From: Phycisphaerales bacterium
GTDB taxonomy: Bacteria > Planctomycetota > Phycisphaerae > UBA1845 > UTPLA1
Assembly: GCA_022360095.1 (NCBI GenBank)
Contig: JAKSDK010001650.1
Span: forward strand, 1-41,263
Reading direction: 5' to 3'
Length of the DNA: 41,263 bases
Part shown: in pieces, positions 1-9,316 of the stretch
Position numbering within the stretch: the first letter of the stretch is position 1
Layout of the letters: every line of letters begins with the position of its first letter
The notes under the pieces: model-generated
The model's database searches: none
What the model was told of the DNA's origin: nothing
The model's input: the letters and a program-made list of their open reading frames with translations, nothing else
Position numbers and translations under genes: made by a program

Positions 1-914
1 AAATCCCGGAGCTTCTCCGGACGCTGGGCCTCGGGCGCTTGCAGGTAGGCCTCACGATACGCCGTGACCAGCCGGTTCGTGAGCACGGCCTTCTCAGCCC
101 AAAGACGGTTTCGTTCTTCAACGCGACGGGCATTGACTTCGCGCAACCACTGAAGCGGAGTCATCGTCTTGTGTGATTCCCACCAAAGAAGTGCTGCGTC
201 CCCGCTTTCATGACGAACACCCGTCGCCTGCGCCAGGGCTTCGAGCACAGCCGCCCGAAGTCGCACACCATCCTCCTTCAGAGCCGCCATCAAGGCACCG
301 ATGGCCTGAAGCTCGTCTCCCATACTTCCGAGCGCCATCACCACCGCTTTGCGCTTCGCAAGTTCCAATGAAGCATCCGCCGAAAGGTCCTGCAGTCGGG
401 GAATCACAACCTGACGTTCGAACCGTCGAAGGGCCTGTACGATCAGGTCGTCCAGCGCGTCCGGATGATCCCCCAGCAATAACAACAAAGATTCAACGAG
501 AACCGCCGGCGGTGCGAATCCATTTTCGCCCGAGTTGCTCGATCCCGGAAACGAGGATGAATCGCCGTTGACGATGGCCCGGCACACGGCTTGTTTGGCG
601 GGCAAATCAGAGGAGGTTGACTCCAGGATATCCACTAACTTTCGCACGGCCTCCGCCGACCCGGAATGCAGGAGTTTTCGGGCCCCTAATACGCGAGCCT
701 CCGGCGTGTTGTTGTCTGTAATCAAGCGGGTGTGCTCGTCAAGTTCCTCCGGCGTCATGACGGATGAGGAGGAAACCGGACGCGTGGTGCTCGGTTTCGA
801 AGCCACGGGCTGGGTGGTCACGACGAAAGCCGCCGAAGCGACACGCCCGCCTACGGCATGAAATGCGAAAACGCCCAGAAACAGACTGCCCCAAAAACTC
901 ACCGTAGAATGCAC
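1..914 (-). CDS. Secreted HEAT-repeat-like protein, partial at the left edge
   Basis: An open minus-strand frame runs without a stop from a GTG at 914 to the window edge, about 304 codons, with the C-terminus missing. The first 30 or so residues look like a signal peptide (hydrophobic WGSLFLGVFAF, then an Ala-rich stretch), followed by a Ser/Thr/Pro linker. The rest is helical, with repeated Leu/Ala patterns such as ARVLGARKLLHS, ALDDLIVQALRRFE and KRKAVVMALGSMGDEL, typical of HEAT or armadillo repeats. There is no ATG in frame downstream of the stop at about 957; GTG at 902 is an alternative start, and neither GTG has a clear ribosome binding site. Function is unknown; such proteins usually act as extracytoplasmic scaffolds. 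It is read divergently from the gene at 1424. Confidence 0.65.
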   Translation of the reverse strand, partial: MHSTVSFWGSLFLGVFAFHAVGGRVASAAFVVTTQPVASKPSTTRPVSSSSVMTPEELDEHTRLITDNNTPEARVLGARKLLHSGSAEAVRKLVDILESTSSDLPAKQAVCRAIVNGDSSSFPGSSNSGENGFAPPAVLVESLLLLLGDHPDALDDLIVQALRRFERQVVIPRLQDLSADASLELAKRKAVVMALGSMGDELQAIGALMAALKEDGVRLRAAVLEALAQATGVRHESGDAALLWWESHKTMTPLQWLREVNARRVEERNRLWAEKAVLTNRLVTAYREAYLQAPEAQRPEKLRD

Positions 915-1423
915 CCTGACTCGGCCTGAAATCCCCGAAAACGCGTGCCGGCGTCATCAAACCAAAGAATCCACATAATTTTTTGGGTTCGGGGGCCCCA
1001 GCCTTGTATCATAGTTATCATTACATCGTCAATCACGATGCCACTCCTTTCCCTGTCAAATCACCTGAAAGTTAGGGTATACGATTAGATCATCGCCGCT
1101 GCGGTGTTTGCAGATCATTCGACGCAGACCCGACACCCGGCCCGGTGGTTAGGCATTGACGCCATATCGGACGGGGTGACAATATGGGCCGTGGCCCCCC
1201 CGCTGAGGGGAATGCCTCTCAGACATTATCGAAAGAGCGAGGGGCTCCTTAACGCCATGAAGCCGGATTGACGACGAAAACGGTGGCTGCCCGACGGAGG
1301 AACCGTTATCGAACCGCGGGTGATCTGGATTGCAACCCTTCGAGCGGCCTAGCATACAATAAGCCGGAAAATTTAGGAGTAGTCCCTCGCACCCGGAAGA
1401 CTTAAAGATATTGGGATAATCCG
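915..1423. other. Intergenic region of about 500 bases between divergent genes
   Basis: No convincing gene is visible. The stretch contains short GC-rich dyads, for example GGGCC-GT-GGCCC at 1186-1197 and CTGAG/CTCAG arms at 1203-1222. It must hold the promoters for the divergent genes on each side, but I cannot pick one with confidence. A 68-codon minus-strand frame at 1149-1355 has no recognisable protein character. Confidence 0.5.
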
Positions 1424-2761
1424 ATGATGCACGTTAAATTCAACATATCTGGTTTTTGTTCGACAAGGCAACGATGGATTGCCGTGGCCTGCCTGGCTTG
1501 GGCTCTTTTGACCGTCGGCGCCCAAGCGTCAGGACAGGAACCGGACGACAAACAAACTCCAGATGAAAAGAAGAGGATCGTTCAAAAGGTCCAGAAGACC
1601 GGCGATACAAACAGCGAATCGTCCAAACCCACCGCCAAGACGCATCCCTACGATCCGATGATCTGGGACGTGGATCAGATGATGGAAGATGCGGTGATGC
1701 AGATCACGCTTCGCTACAACCTCAACAAAAGCCAGGAAGAGTACACCCGGTTACTGTTGACGACGCGCGTCCGGTCATTTCTCGATGACTATGAAGGCGA
1801 CATCCGCGAGCTTCTTCAAGAGTCCATCGAATACCGTCGGGGAATGATGGACAGCGATCCTGAATCCTTGAAACAGTGGGCGGACCGGGCTGGACCAATC
1901 TATGAAGCCGCCCAGGACGCCATCTTGTCCGGGAACATGGCTTGGCGCGAAATTCTCGACGACGAGCAAAGAAAAACGCATGATCGTGACCTGAAGCTGA
2001 TGGAACGAAACTTCTCGAGCGTGACGAAGCGGCTGGTCGCGTGGCAAGACGGCAAGGGAAAGTTGGGACCGGGTGAACCGATTTCCAACGGACCGCGTCA
2101 GACCAGCGGCAGCCGCGTCTCCCCGAATCCCCCCGGTCAGATCTCGGCGGAGCTTGAAGACAATTGGACTCGTTACGTCAACGAATTCATCAAGGTTTAC
2201 AAGCTGGATGAGAAACAGCAGAACTCGGCCCGAGAGAAAATCCACAAGTATTACCTGAACGAGGCCAAGCGGTACCGTGCGAAGAAAAAAGCTCAGTTTA
2301 CTGACTTGGATAAGAAGCTCGCCTCGAAAGGGCCTAAAGCCGACCGCACAAAGATCGTTCACGAGAAAATCCAGCTTCTGCAGCCGATCTACAAGATGTT
2401 CGGCAAGATGGCCCAGCGGCTGGACGACTTACGAACGAGTGAGCAGAAGGTCAATGTCGATTCTGACAAAAAGAAGGAACTGGACAGATTGCACAAACAG
2501 TTCTCAGGGCAAGGAATGACCAGGCTCAAGGCGAGCAAGCCCAAGCCCTCCGTAAAAACCGACAAGGCTGGTGAGCCTCCAAAAACCGAAAAGGCCGGTT
2601 CAGACTCAGCCAAAAAGAAATCGCCCGACAACAAGCCGGAAAAGGCTGCGCAGCCCGCCTCGCCCAAGAGCGGCGATTCGACAGGAAAACCTGAGAAGGA
2701 AACGAAGGCTGCCCCGTCTCCAAAAAAGGATACCGTCAAAGAGAATAACGGTGAGTCATGA
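1424..2761 (+). CDS. Secreted coiled-coil protein with Lys/Pro/Ser-rich tail, function unknown
   Basis: A 445-residue protein. Residues 1-37 form a signal peptide: basic start, hydrophobic core VACLAWALLTVGA, likely cleavage near AQASG/Q. The central part (about 75-360) is highly charged and helical, probably coiled coil, and includes DPMIWDVDQMMEDAVMQI and LDEKQQNSAREKIHKYY. The last 80 or so residues are low-complexity, rich in Lys, Pro and Ser. I do not recognise a family; this architecture is common among lineage-specific secreted proteins of planctomycetes. The start is the first of two adjacent ATG codons. The 3' end overlaps the stop region of the convergent TrkA-N gene by 6 bases. Confidence 0.75.
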   Translation: MMHVKFNISGFCSTRQRWIAVACLAWALLTVGAQASGQEPDDKQTPDEKKRIVQKVQKTGDTNSESSKPTAKTHPYDPMIWDVDQMMEDAVMQITLRYNLNKSQEEYTRLLLTTRVRSFLDDYEGDIRELLQESIEYRRGMMDSDPESLKQWADRAGPIYEAAQDAILSGNMAWREILDDEQRKTHDRDLKLMERNFSSVTKRLVAWQDGKGKLGPGEPISNGPRQTSGSRVSPNPPGQISAELEDNWTRYVNEFIKVYKLDEKQQNSAREKIHKYYLNEAKRYRAKKKAQFTDLDKKLASKGPKADRTKIVHEKIQLLQPIYKMFGKMAQRLDDLRTSEQKVNVDSDKKKELDRLHKQFSGQGMTRLKASKPKPSVKTDKAGEPPKTEKAGSDSAKKKSPDNKPEKAAQPASPKSGDSTGKPEKETKAAPSPKKDTVKENNGES

Positions 2762-3190
2762 GGCGCTTGACGACTTCGCGGTCATGAAATAATCGATGCG
2801 ACGGTAAAACTCCTGGGCCACGGCCTGTTCCGCCACAATCACCTCATCGGCGCCTTTTTGCAGCGCCTGTAAACCCGTTGATGTGTATCGCGTGCTGGCG
2901 ATGATATGGATTTCCGGGCGCCTCGCATGAGCGATTTCGGTGGCGCGGAGGGCAGCCTCTTCGTCCGGGATCGCGAGGGCCAAAACGCTCGCGGTGTCGA
3001 TCCCCGCTCGTTGTAGAATGCTCTCGTGAGAAATGTCGCCCTCGATGACCGCGGTGCCCAGAGTGCGTTGCGTGTCGCAAGTATCGGGGTTCAATTCAAC
3101 AACCAGGTAGTCAATCCCGCGTTCCCGAAGACACTCTGCGATGAATCTGCCGCCGACTCCGAACCCGGCAATAATGACGTGATTCTCCAT
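2756..3190 (-). CDS. TrkA-N (RCK-type) NAD-binding protein
   Basis: A 144-residue single-domain protein. Its N-terminus, VIIAGFGVGGRFIAECL, is a Rossmann GxGxxG dinucleotide site followed by an acidic strand end (YLVVELNPD), as in TrkA-N/RCK domains. LGTAVIEGDISHESILQRAGI is also typical of the family (the residues after the second strand contain GD and an AGI turn). Such domains gate potassium uptake systems or channels in response to NAD(H) or nucleotides. No TrkH or channel subunit is in the window, and the C-terminal TrkA-C domain is absent, so its partner is unknown. I chose ATG 3190 because AAGGTG lies 6 bases upstream; an in-frame extension to 3229 exists but adds only 13 unrelated residues. 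Confidence 0.82.
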   Translation of the reverse strand: MENHVIIAGFGVGGRFIAECLRERGIDYLVVELNPDTCDTQRTLGTAVIEGDISHESILQRAGIDTASVLALAIPDEEAALRATEIAHARRPEIHIIASTRYTSTGLQALQKGADEVIVAEQAVAQEFYRRIDYFMTAKSSSAS

Positions 3191-3248
3191 GCATCGCACC
3201 TTGCTATGATAATACAAAACTCGATACAAGCTTGATGATCATAATAAC

Positions 3249-4010
3249 GTGATATCGGGTCCCATGTTCCAACAATCGTCGATGAATCACTCAGGTATCG
3301 AAACAATCAGCGGGATCGTCAATCTCTACAAGCCGCCGGCCCAAAGTTCCGCCCGTTATGTATATCGTCTTCGTCGGATCTTCGGGCTCCGAAAAGTCGG
3401 ACACGCCGGCACGCTCGATCCGTTTGCTGACGGAGTGCTCCTGGGATGTGTAGGACGCGGCACAAAACTCGTCGAAAGCCTGATGGGACTTTCGAAGCGT
3501 TATCGGACGACCTTGCGATTAGGCGTCACCAATCGAACCTATGACACCGAACAACCGTTTGAGCCCGTACCGGGAATCAAGCCTCCTTCTCAACAGCAAC
3601 TCGCGGACACCGTCGCCCAATTCATCGGAGACATCGACCAAGTTCCGCCTGAATACAGCGCGGTCAAGATCAACGGCGTTCCCAGCTATCGCCTCGCCCA
3701 GAAGGGTCAACCTGTCACAAAGCCACCGAAAAAGGTCCGGGTCGACCATGTTGAAATCCTGAACTACGAATGGCCGGCCCTGGCGCTTGAAGTCCGATGC
3801 GGCCGCGGCACCTACATCCGGGCACTAGCTCGTGATCTGGGGAAAGCACTGGAATGCGGCGCGTGCTGTGAAGCGCTGACCAGAACCGCGGTGGGACCCT
3901 TTCGCCTGGAGGATTCGGTCAATCTGGAAATCGCATCTCCTGAATCGGTGCGATCAGCCCTGATGGATCTTGCCGAAGCTCAACGCCGCATCACTTCAAC
4001 CAACGTTTGA
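3249..4010 (+). CDS. truB: tRNA pseudouridine(55) synthase TruB
   Basis: TruB converts U55 in the T-loop of tRNAs to pseudouridine. The protein (253 residues from the GTG at 3249) has the family hallmark KVGHAGTLDPFADGVL, with catalytic Asp57 in this numbering. It also has SKRYRTTLRLG, QVPPEYSAVKINGVPSY (the motif II region) and the RCGRGTYIRALARDLG segment that contacts substrate. It lacks a C-terminal PUA domain, as many short bacterial TruBs do. The start is uncertain: GTG 3249, ATG 3264 and ATG 3282 are in frame, none with a strong ribosome binding site, and homology begins only at about residue 19. In many bacteria truB neighbours rpsO and pnp; here a sigma factor and a receiver gene lie between. 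Confidence 0.95.
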   Translation: MISGPMFQQSSMNHSGIETISGIVNLYKPPAQSSARYVYRLRRIFGLRKVGHAGTLDPFADGVLLGCVGRGTKLVESLMGLSKRYRTTLRLGVTNRTYDTEQPFEPVPGIKPPSQQQLADTVAQFIGDIDQVPPEYSAVKINGVPSYRLAQKGQPVTKPPKKVRVDHVEILNYEWPALALEVRCGRGTYIRALARDLGKALECGACCEALTRTAVGPFRLEDSVNLEIASPESVRSALMDLAEAQRRITSTNV

Positions 4011-4132
4011 GTTGTTTTTGGACTCGAACTTGACTTCACCTTAAGTTCGGTCTATGTTAGGTTATGGTCGGGATCTCAGGACCGGCGAGATGTGTCGGTC
4101 AAAGAGGAATGCCTTGAGACCGGGGTCGAACC

Positions 4133-4981
4133 GTGAATACCGATCGGATTCCACTGGGCGCGATGAGTGCGCGTCAATGTCAATTTGTGGAAAACAATCT
4201 CCCGCTGGTGTATCTGACCCTTCGACGGCATCGCTACCTGACCGATCATCATCGCGCAGGTCGTGAACCGAAGGAGCTGTTTCAGGAGGGCAGTCTAGCC
4301 TTGATGGAAGCCGTGCGCATGCACGACCCCATCCGACACGGGGAATTCGCCGCATTTGCCATGGCCCGAATTCACTTCGCAATCAGCCGATACGTGCATG
4401 AATACACGGGCGCAATCCGTGTACCCTTTATCACTCAGCGACGACGAAAGAAAAACCGGGAAGAAAAGGAGTGCGATCGACACCGGCCGGCCCCCCTTCC
4501 GCGAGTCGTGAGCATGAAGGATGGTCGTCACGGGACGACACGCCTGCGGACTTCAATCCGCGAGGTCCACCACGCCTCTTCCGTACAGGATGAAGTGACG
4601 ATCGGCGACATGATTCGCGAGCGCTTTGACCGTGCCATGCGAGAGGTGGCCCGAGACATGAAGAACTCACCGCGTTGCACTCAGGATAACTCAGATGTGA
4701 TAGAACGCTGCCTGGAAGAACGATGGAGCGTGCCGGAGCCGACGGCTCGCACATCGATCCGGCAACTCGCGAAGTCCCTGTCTTGTTCGGCCGGACGAGT
4801 CACTTATTATGAAGAACGATTCCGCAAGAAGCTGGCGGCTGCGCTGAACGGTGATGAAACTTACAGGACGTTGACGCGCATCGCGAAACTGAAGCCGGAG
4901 GGATGGCGTCATTGTTTGGGTTCCAGCGAACTCGCCGGAATCGCCGCTCCCTATGACAAGGGCCGAAGCTCGGACCTCTAA
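4133..4981 (+). CDS. RNA polymerase sigma-70 family factor with basic linker
   Basis: A 282-residue sigma-70 family protein that would direct core RNA polymerase to a promoter subset. Region 2 is clear at about 45-105: FQEGSLALMEAVRMHDP (core binding and start of 2.2), then FAAFAMARIHFAISRYVHEY and IRVP (regions 2.3-2.4). A basic segment follows (QRRRKKNREEKE). The C-terminus, TSIRQLAKSLSCSAGRVTYYEERFRKKL at about 208-235, resembles the region 4 helix-turn-helix that contacts the -35 element. The first region-2 motif is slightly degenerate (DL.QEG appears as ELFQEG), so this is an alternative rather than primary sigma factor. The start is GTG 4133. No anti-sigma gene is adjacent. The regulon cannot be read from the window. 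Confidence 0.8.
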   Translation: MNTDRIPLGAMSARQCQFVENNLPLVYLTLRRHRYLTDHHRAGREPKELFQEGSLALMEAVRMHDPIRHGEFAAFAMARIHFAISRYVHEYTGAIRVPFITQRRRKKNREEKECDRHRPAPLPRVVSMKDGRHGTTRLRTSIREVHHASSVQDEVTIGDMIRERFDRAMREVARDMKNSPRCTQDNSDVIERCLEERWSVPEPTARTSIRQLAKSLSCSAGRVTYYEERFRKKLAAALNGDETYRTLTRIAKLKPEGWRHCLGSSELAGIAAPYDKGRSSDL

Positions 4982-5140
4982 GCAAAGAGCCTCAATCCGT
5001 CATTCTTCGTGCAATCGGGGCATGCCGTCATGCCTCCGTCGGCTTGCCAGACGGGTTTTCAGCCGGTATACTTTTCCAGTACCCCCTTTTGGAGGCCGAC
5101 CTGTTTTCGGACTTCAAACAATCGCGATGGAGAACACCCC

Positions 5141-5551
5141 ATGCCGGCAAAACTAGACGGTTGTTCCGTCCTCGTGGTGGACGACGACCCGGATATTCTG
5201 CACACCGTGCGAGCACGGTTCGAAGCCTGTGGTGCAAAAGTCACGACTGCGAATGACGGCAACAAAGCCGTAGACATGGCCCGCCGCATCGAGCCTGACC
5301 TGATCATTCTGGACATGATGATGCCCAAGAAAAGCGGTTTTCTGGTCCTCGAGACCCTTAAGCCCAATTCGGAGCTTGGCGAGAAACCCTTCGTCATCAT
5401 GATCACAGCCAATGAAGGCAGGCGCCACGAAGCTTATGCCCGGCACCTGGGCGTGAACGACTACGTCAACAAGCCCTTCAGCACCGAGCGACTGCTGGAA
5501 TCGGCCTCCAGCCTCCTGGGACGAGAGTATTCGGATCCGGACAGGCTCTAA
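5141..5551 (+). CDS. Single-domain response regulator (CheY-like receiver)
   Basis: A 136-residue receiver domain with no output domain. The acidic pocket is VVDDDPD near residue 14, the phosphoacceptor is Asp58 in ILDMMMPKKSG, the switch Thr is in MITANEG and the invariant Lys is in YVNKPFS. Start ATG 5141 is preceded by GGAG at 5129-5132 with suitable spacing; an upstream in-frame extension to 5009 has low-complexity, unlikely coding content. It probably receives phosphate from a kinase elsewhere and acts by protein-protein contact. The soluble histidine kinase at 8522 and the LOV kinase at 25130 are the kinases visible here, but neither is adjacent. Confidence 0.9.
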   Translation: MPAKLDGCSVLVVDDDPDILHTVRARFEACGAKVTTANDGNKAVDMARRIEPDLIILDMMMPKKSGFLVLETLKPNSELGEKPFVIMITANEGRRHEAYARHLGVNDYVNKPFSTERLLESASSLLGREYSDPDRL

Positions 5552-5740
5552 AGTCTTTTCCAGGGGCAAGTTAATTTCGCCCAGGACGCTTTCCGAGTGT
5601 TTTTGAAACTCGGCGCTTGCAGATTCGGTGATTCCGGATTATCCTAGCGGATCTTTAAGTATGCTGAGAGAATTTGCCCTCTTCGGGTGGGTTCTTTGAG
5701 CCGGTGTCAACTTTATCCACATACGGGAGTCTGGTCAGGA

Positions 5741-6010
5741 ATGGCGTTAACGTTGGAACACAAACAGGACGTCGTAAAGACATATCGACGCCACGATGGT
5801 GATACCGGTTCGCCCGAAGTCCAGATTGCCTTGCTGACAAGCAAGATTCAGCAGTTAACCGAGCATCTCAAAGCCCACAAAAAGGATCATGCTTCACGTC
5901 GCGGCTTGCTGAAAATGGTCGGTGCGCGGTCGAATCTGCTGAAATATCTAACAAAAACGGACCGCGAACGGTATCAGAAGATCATTGAAAGCTTGGGTCT
6001 GCGAAAGTAG
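5741..6010 (+). CDS. rpsO: 30S ribosomal protein S15
   Basis: An 89-residue S15, the usual length. It binds the central domain of 16S rRNA early in small-subunit assembly. The protein matches throughout, including the conserved GDTGSPEVQIALLT segment, HKKDHASRRGLLKMVGAR and YLTKTDRERYQKIIESLGLR. Start ATG 5741 has AGGA immediately upstream and GGAG about 10 bases away; the longer in-frame opening to 5687 does not belong to the family. It is followed by pnp in the same direction, the standard rpsO-pnp arrangement. Confidence 0.97.
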   Translation: MALTLEHKQDVVKTYRRHDGDTGSPEVQIALLTSKIQQLTEHLKAHKKDHASRRGLLKMVGARSNLLKYLTKTDRERYQKIIESLGLRK

Positions 6011-6246
6011 TCGGTTCTTGGGAGCCCTCGGCTCCGCGTTGATCAGCGTCTCCCTTTGTCACCACATCAATTGTCGGACGCGGGACACCATTTTGAGTGG
6101 TGCGCGCCGGAGGTTCGCGCATGCTGATCACTTCCGTTGTAATGCCCAGCGACGGAATTCACGTCGTTTGTTTAACATGAAGTGTTGTTCATAGGAAATT
6201 GGAAAATCATAGGCAAGTTGGCAAGAAAGTAAGCAGGCGTATCAAC

Positions 6247-8397
6247 ATGGCGATTCACAGTGTCGAGATGGAAGTCGGCGGACGAAAACTCAAATTTGAA
6301 ACTGGACTATTGGCCAAGCAGGCGTCGGGGGCCGTCCTGGTCACCTATGGCGAAACGATGCTATTAGCCACGGTCGTCACCGGGAAACCGCGAGAGGGGA
6401 TCGACTTTTTTCCGCTTTCAGTCGACTATCGCGAGAAAATGTATGCCGCCGGAAAATTTCCCGGCGGTTTTTTTAAGCGCGAGGCCCGGCCATCCCACAA
6501 GGAAATCCTCACGATGCGGCTGACCGACCGCCCGATTCGCCCCCTGTTTCCCGAAGGGTACAAAGACGAAGTTCAAATTCAGAACATGGTCCTCTCCTCG
6601 GACCAGGAAAACGACCCTGATATTCTCTGCATGCTTGGCGCCTCGGCTGCCTTGGTCGTGAGTCCGCTGCCCTTCCTCGGACCCACCGCCTCCGTTCGTG
6701 TCGGCCGCATTGACGGGCAATTCGTCGTCAATCCCACGATCGAGCAGAGGTCACAGAGCGACATCGAAGTCGTCGTTGCAGCCCATGAAGACGCCGTGAA
6801 CATGATCGAAGCGGCCGCGCTGGAGGTTCCCGAAGACGTGATGGCCGATGCAATCGCCTTCGGCTTCGAAGAGTGCAAGAAGATCGTGGCCGTGCTGAAG
6901 CAACTGGGCGAAAAAGTCGGCGTGGAGAAAACCAGCCTTTCACCGCCTCGGGACGAGTCACTTCCGGCGAAGGTGAAGGAGCTTTGTGACAAGTACGATC
7001 TGAAGACCGCGCGTTATCAGGAGAAAAAAGCCGATCGTCAGGCTGCGGTCAAGGAAGTCGAAGACAAGGTCATCGCAGATCTGGTTCCTGAAGATGCCGA
7101 AGACCTGCCTTACACCAGGACCGACGTTTGGGAAGAGGTCCATAAGCTTGAAGAGCGATTATTTCAAGATGCGGTCATGACCAGCGGCAAACGGTCCGAC
7201 GGCCGCGGTCCCTTGGATATTCGTGAGATCACGACGGATGTAAGCCTGATTCCCAGAGCCCATGGCTCATCGCTGTTCACTCGCGGAGAAACTCAAGCGA
7301 TGGTCGTCACCACGCTCGGCACCAAGCGAGACGAACAGCTCATCGACGACCTGGTCGAAGAATACAACAAAAAATTCCTGCTTCATTACAACTTCCCGCC
7401 GTTCAGCACGGGTGAAGTCAAGCGAATCGGCGCCGTCAGCCGTCGCGAGATCGGCCACGGCAACTTGGCCGAGCGCGCCCTCGAAGCGGTCCTTCCTGCG
7501 CCTGACAAGTTCCCCTACACCATTCGACTGGTCAGTGAGATTTTTGAATCCAACGGCTCAAGTTCAATGGCGTCGGTCTGTGGCGGAACGCTCGCTCTAA
7601 TGGATGCCGGCGTGCCGATCAAACACCCCGTTGCGGGGATCAGTATCGGAATGGTCCACGACGATCAAGGCAACTACAAGCTCATCACGGACATTCTGGG
7701 TGAGGAGGACCATTTCGGCGATATGGACTTCAAAGTCGCGGGCACGCAACACGGCATCACCGCCATCCAGCTCGATCTCAAGGCCCGAAGCATCACTCAG
7801 CAACAGATTGTCGAGACCTTAAAGCAGGCCAAGGATGCCCGGATGGAGATTCTCAAGAAGATGTTGACGTGCATTCCGAGGCCGAGGGGGGACATCAGCC
7901 GCTATGCACCGCGACTGCTGTCGATCAAGGTCGACCCGGACAAAATCGGGAAGATCATCGGCCCGGGCGGCAAGGGCATCAAGTCGCTTGAAGCCGATAC
8001 CGGCGCAAGAGTCGACATCGATGACGACGGAATGGTCCACATTTCCTCCCTTGACGCCGCCGGTGCTCAGGCCGCCTATGAACGCGTTGAACAAATCTCG
8101 GAAGGTGTCAAAGTCGGGAAAATCTATGCCGGCCGCGTCACGGCGGTCAAGGACTTCGGCGCGTTCGTCGAAGTCACACCCGGACAAGACGGCCTGTGTC
8201 ACATCAGCGAATTGTCCGACGGCTTTGTTCAGAAGGTCTCGGATATCTGCAAGGTCGGTGACGAGATGCGGGTCAAGGTGATCCTGATCGACGAGACCGG
8301 CCGTATCAAACTCTCGCGCAAACAGGTTCTCATCGAAGAGAAGAATTCCGAGGGGAAGGATCGTGCCGAGGAGGAGTCTGTAGAACAGCCTGTCTAA
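6247..8397 (+). CDS. pnp: Polyribonucleotide nucleotidyltransferase (PNPase)
   Basis: PNPase degrades RNA 3' to 5' using phosphate and can add tails in reverse; it forms a trimer and joins the degradosome. The 716-residue protein has all domains: first RNase PH domain (about 1-140, METGLLAKQ-type start and FKREARPSHKEIL), an all-helical linker, the catalytic second RNase PH domain (about 310-540, with SSMASVCGGTLALMDAGVP and EEDHFGDMDFKVAGT), a KH domain (IGPGGKGIKSLE) and an S1 domain (GRVTAVKDFGAFVEV). ATG 6247 fits the family start; AGG lies 9 bases upstream. The 236-base gap after rpsO contains small hairpins (GGAGCC-ctc-GGCTCC at 6021-6035) and may be the leader through which PNPase usually autoregulates, though that is inference. 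Confidence 0.97.
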   Translation: MAIHSVEMEVGGRKLKFETGLLAKQASGAVLVTYGETMLLATVVTGKPREGIDFFPLSVDYREKMYAAGKFPGGFFKREARPSHKEILTMRLTDRPIRPLFPEGYKDEVQIQNMVLSSDQENDPDILCMLGASAALVVSPLPFLGPTASVRVGRIDGQFVVNPTIEQRSQSDIEVVVAAHEDAVNMIEAAALEVPEDVMADAIAFGFEECKKIVAVLKQLGEKVGVEKTSLSPPRDESLPAKVKELCDKYDLKTARYQEKKADRQAAVKEVEDKVIADLVPEDAEDLPYTRTDVWEEVHKLEERLFQDAVMTSGKRSDGRGPLDIREITTDVSLIPRAHGSSLFTRGETQAMVVTTLGTKRDEQLIDDLVEEYNKKFLLHYNFPPFSTGEVKRIGAVSRREIGHGNLAERALEAVLPAPDKFPYTIRLVSEIFESNGSSSMASVCGGTLALMDAGVPIKHPVAGISIGMVHDDQGNYKLITDILGEEDHFGDMDFKVAGTQHGITAIQLDLKARSITQQQIVETLKQAKDARMEILKKMLTCIPRPRGDISRYAPRLLSIKVDPDKIGKIIGPGGKGIKSLEADTGARVDIDDDGMVHISSLDAAGAQAAYERVEQISEGVKVGKIYAGRVTAVKDFGAFVEVTPGQDGLCHISELSDGFVQKVSDICKVGDEMRVKVILIDETGRIKLSRKQVLIEEKNSEGKDRAEEESVEQPV

Positions 8398-8446
8398 GTG
8401 TTTTTTTGCGGACGACAGAATCGAGTGCAACTTTCCCAAGAAGCAG

Positions 8447-8482
8447 TAGCGTCGCTCCCAGAGGGCGACGCTATTTGTTTTT
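8447..8482 (+). terminator. Intrinsic terminator after pnp
   Basis: A perfect 9-bp stem, TAGCGTCGC (8447-8455) with GCGACGCTA (8465-8473), has a 9-base loop and is followed by TTTGTTTTT. It closes the rpsO-pnp transcript just before the next gene. Confidence 0.85.
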
Positions 8483-8521
8483 CCGACCTTTCGTGCAAAA
8501 CGTCGCTCAAAGGTGACCCAC

Positions 8522-9313
8522 GTGACTGAACCCCAAGGACCGCAACCGCCGAGGCTCCCGAAGTCGGCCGCCGAGCCGTTGCCGAGCGGAACGGAGCAGA
8601 TCATTGAACTCTCGACGATCGCCGGCGGATTGGCCCACGAGATTCGGAATTCGCTCTCGACGTTTCGAATGAACCTGCAGCTATTGGAGGAAGACTGGCA
8701 GACGATCGCGCCACCTGGTTCCGACGATCAAGTCGAAGCCGCGGAGATTACGCGACGAAGCCGAGTGAGAATAGGCTCACTGCTCAAAGAATCGAGACGG
8801 CTCGAAAGCATCCTCGAAGACTTTCTTCAATTCGTGAACAAACGCGAACTGAAAACAGTGCCGTGCGATTTGAACGAACTTGTCGGTGATCTTGCCGATT
8901 TCTACCGGCCACAGACGGAAGCTCACGACGTCACCATGACCATCAAACCGGCGGCCAAACCGCTCGTCTGTGAAATCGACGTCAATCTAATGAAACAGGC
9001 GATTTTGAATCTGATGATCAATGCCCAACAATCCATGGTCGAAGGCGGTCAACTGACGATTCACGTAGGAACGGAAAGTGACAAAACGGCCCGGATCGAC
9101 GTCATGGACACCGGCCACGGCATCGCGCCGGAGCGGGCAAAACACATCTTTGAAGCGTACTACTCGACAAAAAAAGGCGGCACGGGACTGGGATTGGCGA
9201 CAGCGCGTCAGGTTATCCGAGGACATGGCGGACGTATTCACTTCCAGTCAGAGCCGCCACACGGATCGTGTTTTACGGTTCTGCTGCCGCTGAAGAATAT
9301 CTCCAACTCATAG
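8522..9313 (+). CDS. Soluble NtrB-type sensor histidine kinase
   Basis: A 263-residue kinase core with no membrane segment or recognisable sensor domain. The dimerisation helix carries phospho-accepting His39 in GGLAHEIRNSLS. The ATPase domain has the N box (AILNLMINAQQSM), G1 (DTGHGIAP) and G2 (GGTGLGLATARQVIRGHGG). The H-box pattern (LAHEIRN) places it with the NtrB/PAS-type family HisKA kinases. I chose GTG 8522 because AAAGGTGA lies just upstream; GTG 8513, 9 bases earlier, overlaps that ribosome binding site. It may take its signal through the short Pro-rich N-terminus or a partner protein. No regulator gene is adjacent; the receiver at 5141 is the nearest. Confidence 0.88.
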   Translation: MTEPQGPQPPRLPKSAAEPLPSGTEQIIELSTIAGGLAHEIRNSLSTFRMNLQLLEEDWQTIAPPGSDDQVEAAEITRRSRVRIGSLLKESRRLESILEDFLQFVNKRELKTVPCDLNELVGDLADFYRPQTEAHDVTMTIKPAAKPLVCEIDVNLMKQAILNLMINAQQSMVEGGQLTIHVGTESDKTARIDVMDTGHGIAPERAKHIFEAYYSTKKGGTGLGLATARQVIRGHGGRIHFQSEPPHGSCFTVLLPLKNISNS

Positions 9314-9316
9314 ATG

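Noticed and set aside
5985..6194. 69-codon plus frame between rpsO and pnp
   Set aside because: Sits in a likely regulatory leader; translation has no recognisable character.
7819..8604. Minus-strand frame of 261 codons opposite pnp
   Set aside because: Antisense to the KH and S1 domains of PNPase and spans the terminator; no protein family resemblance.
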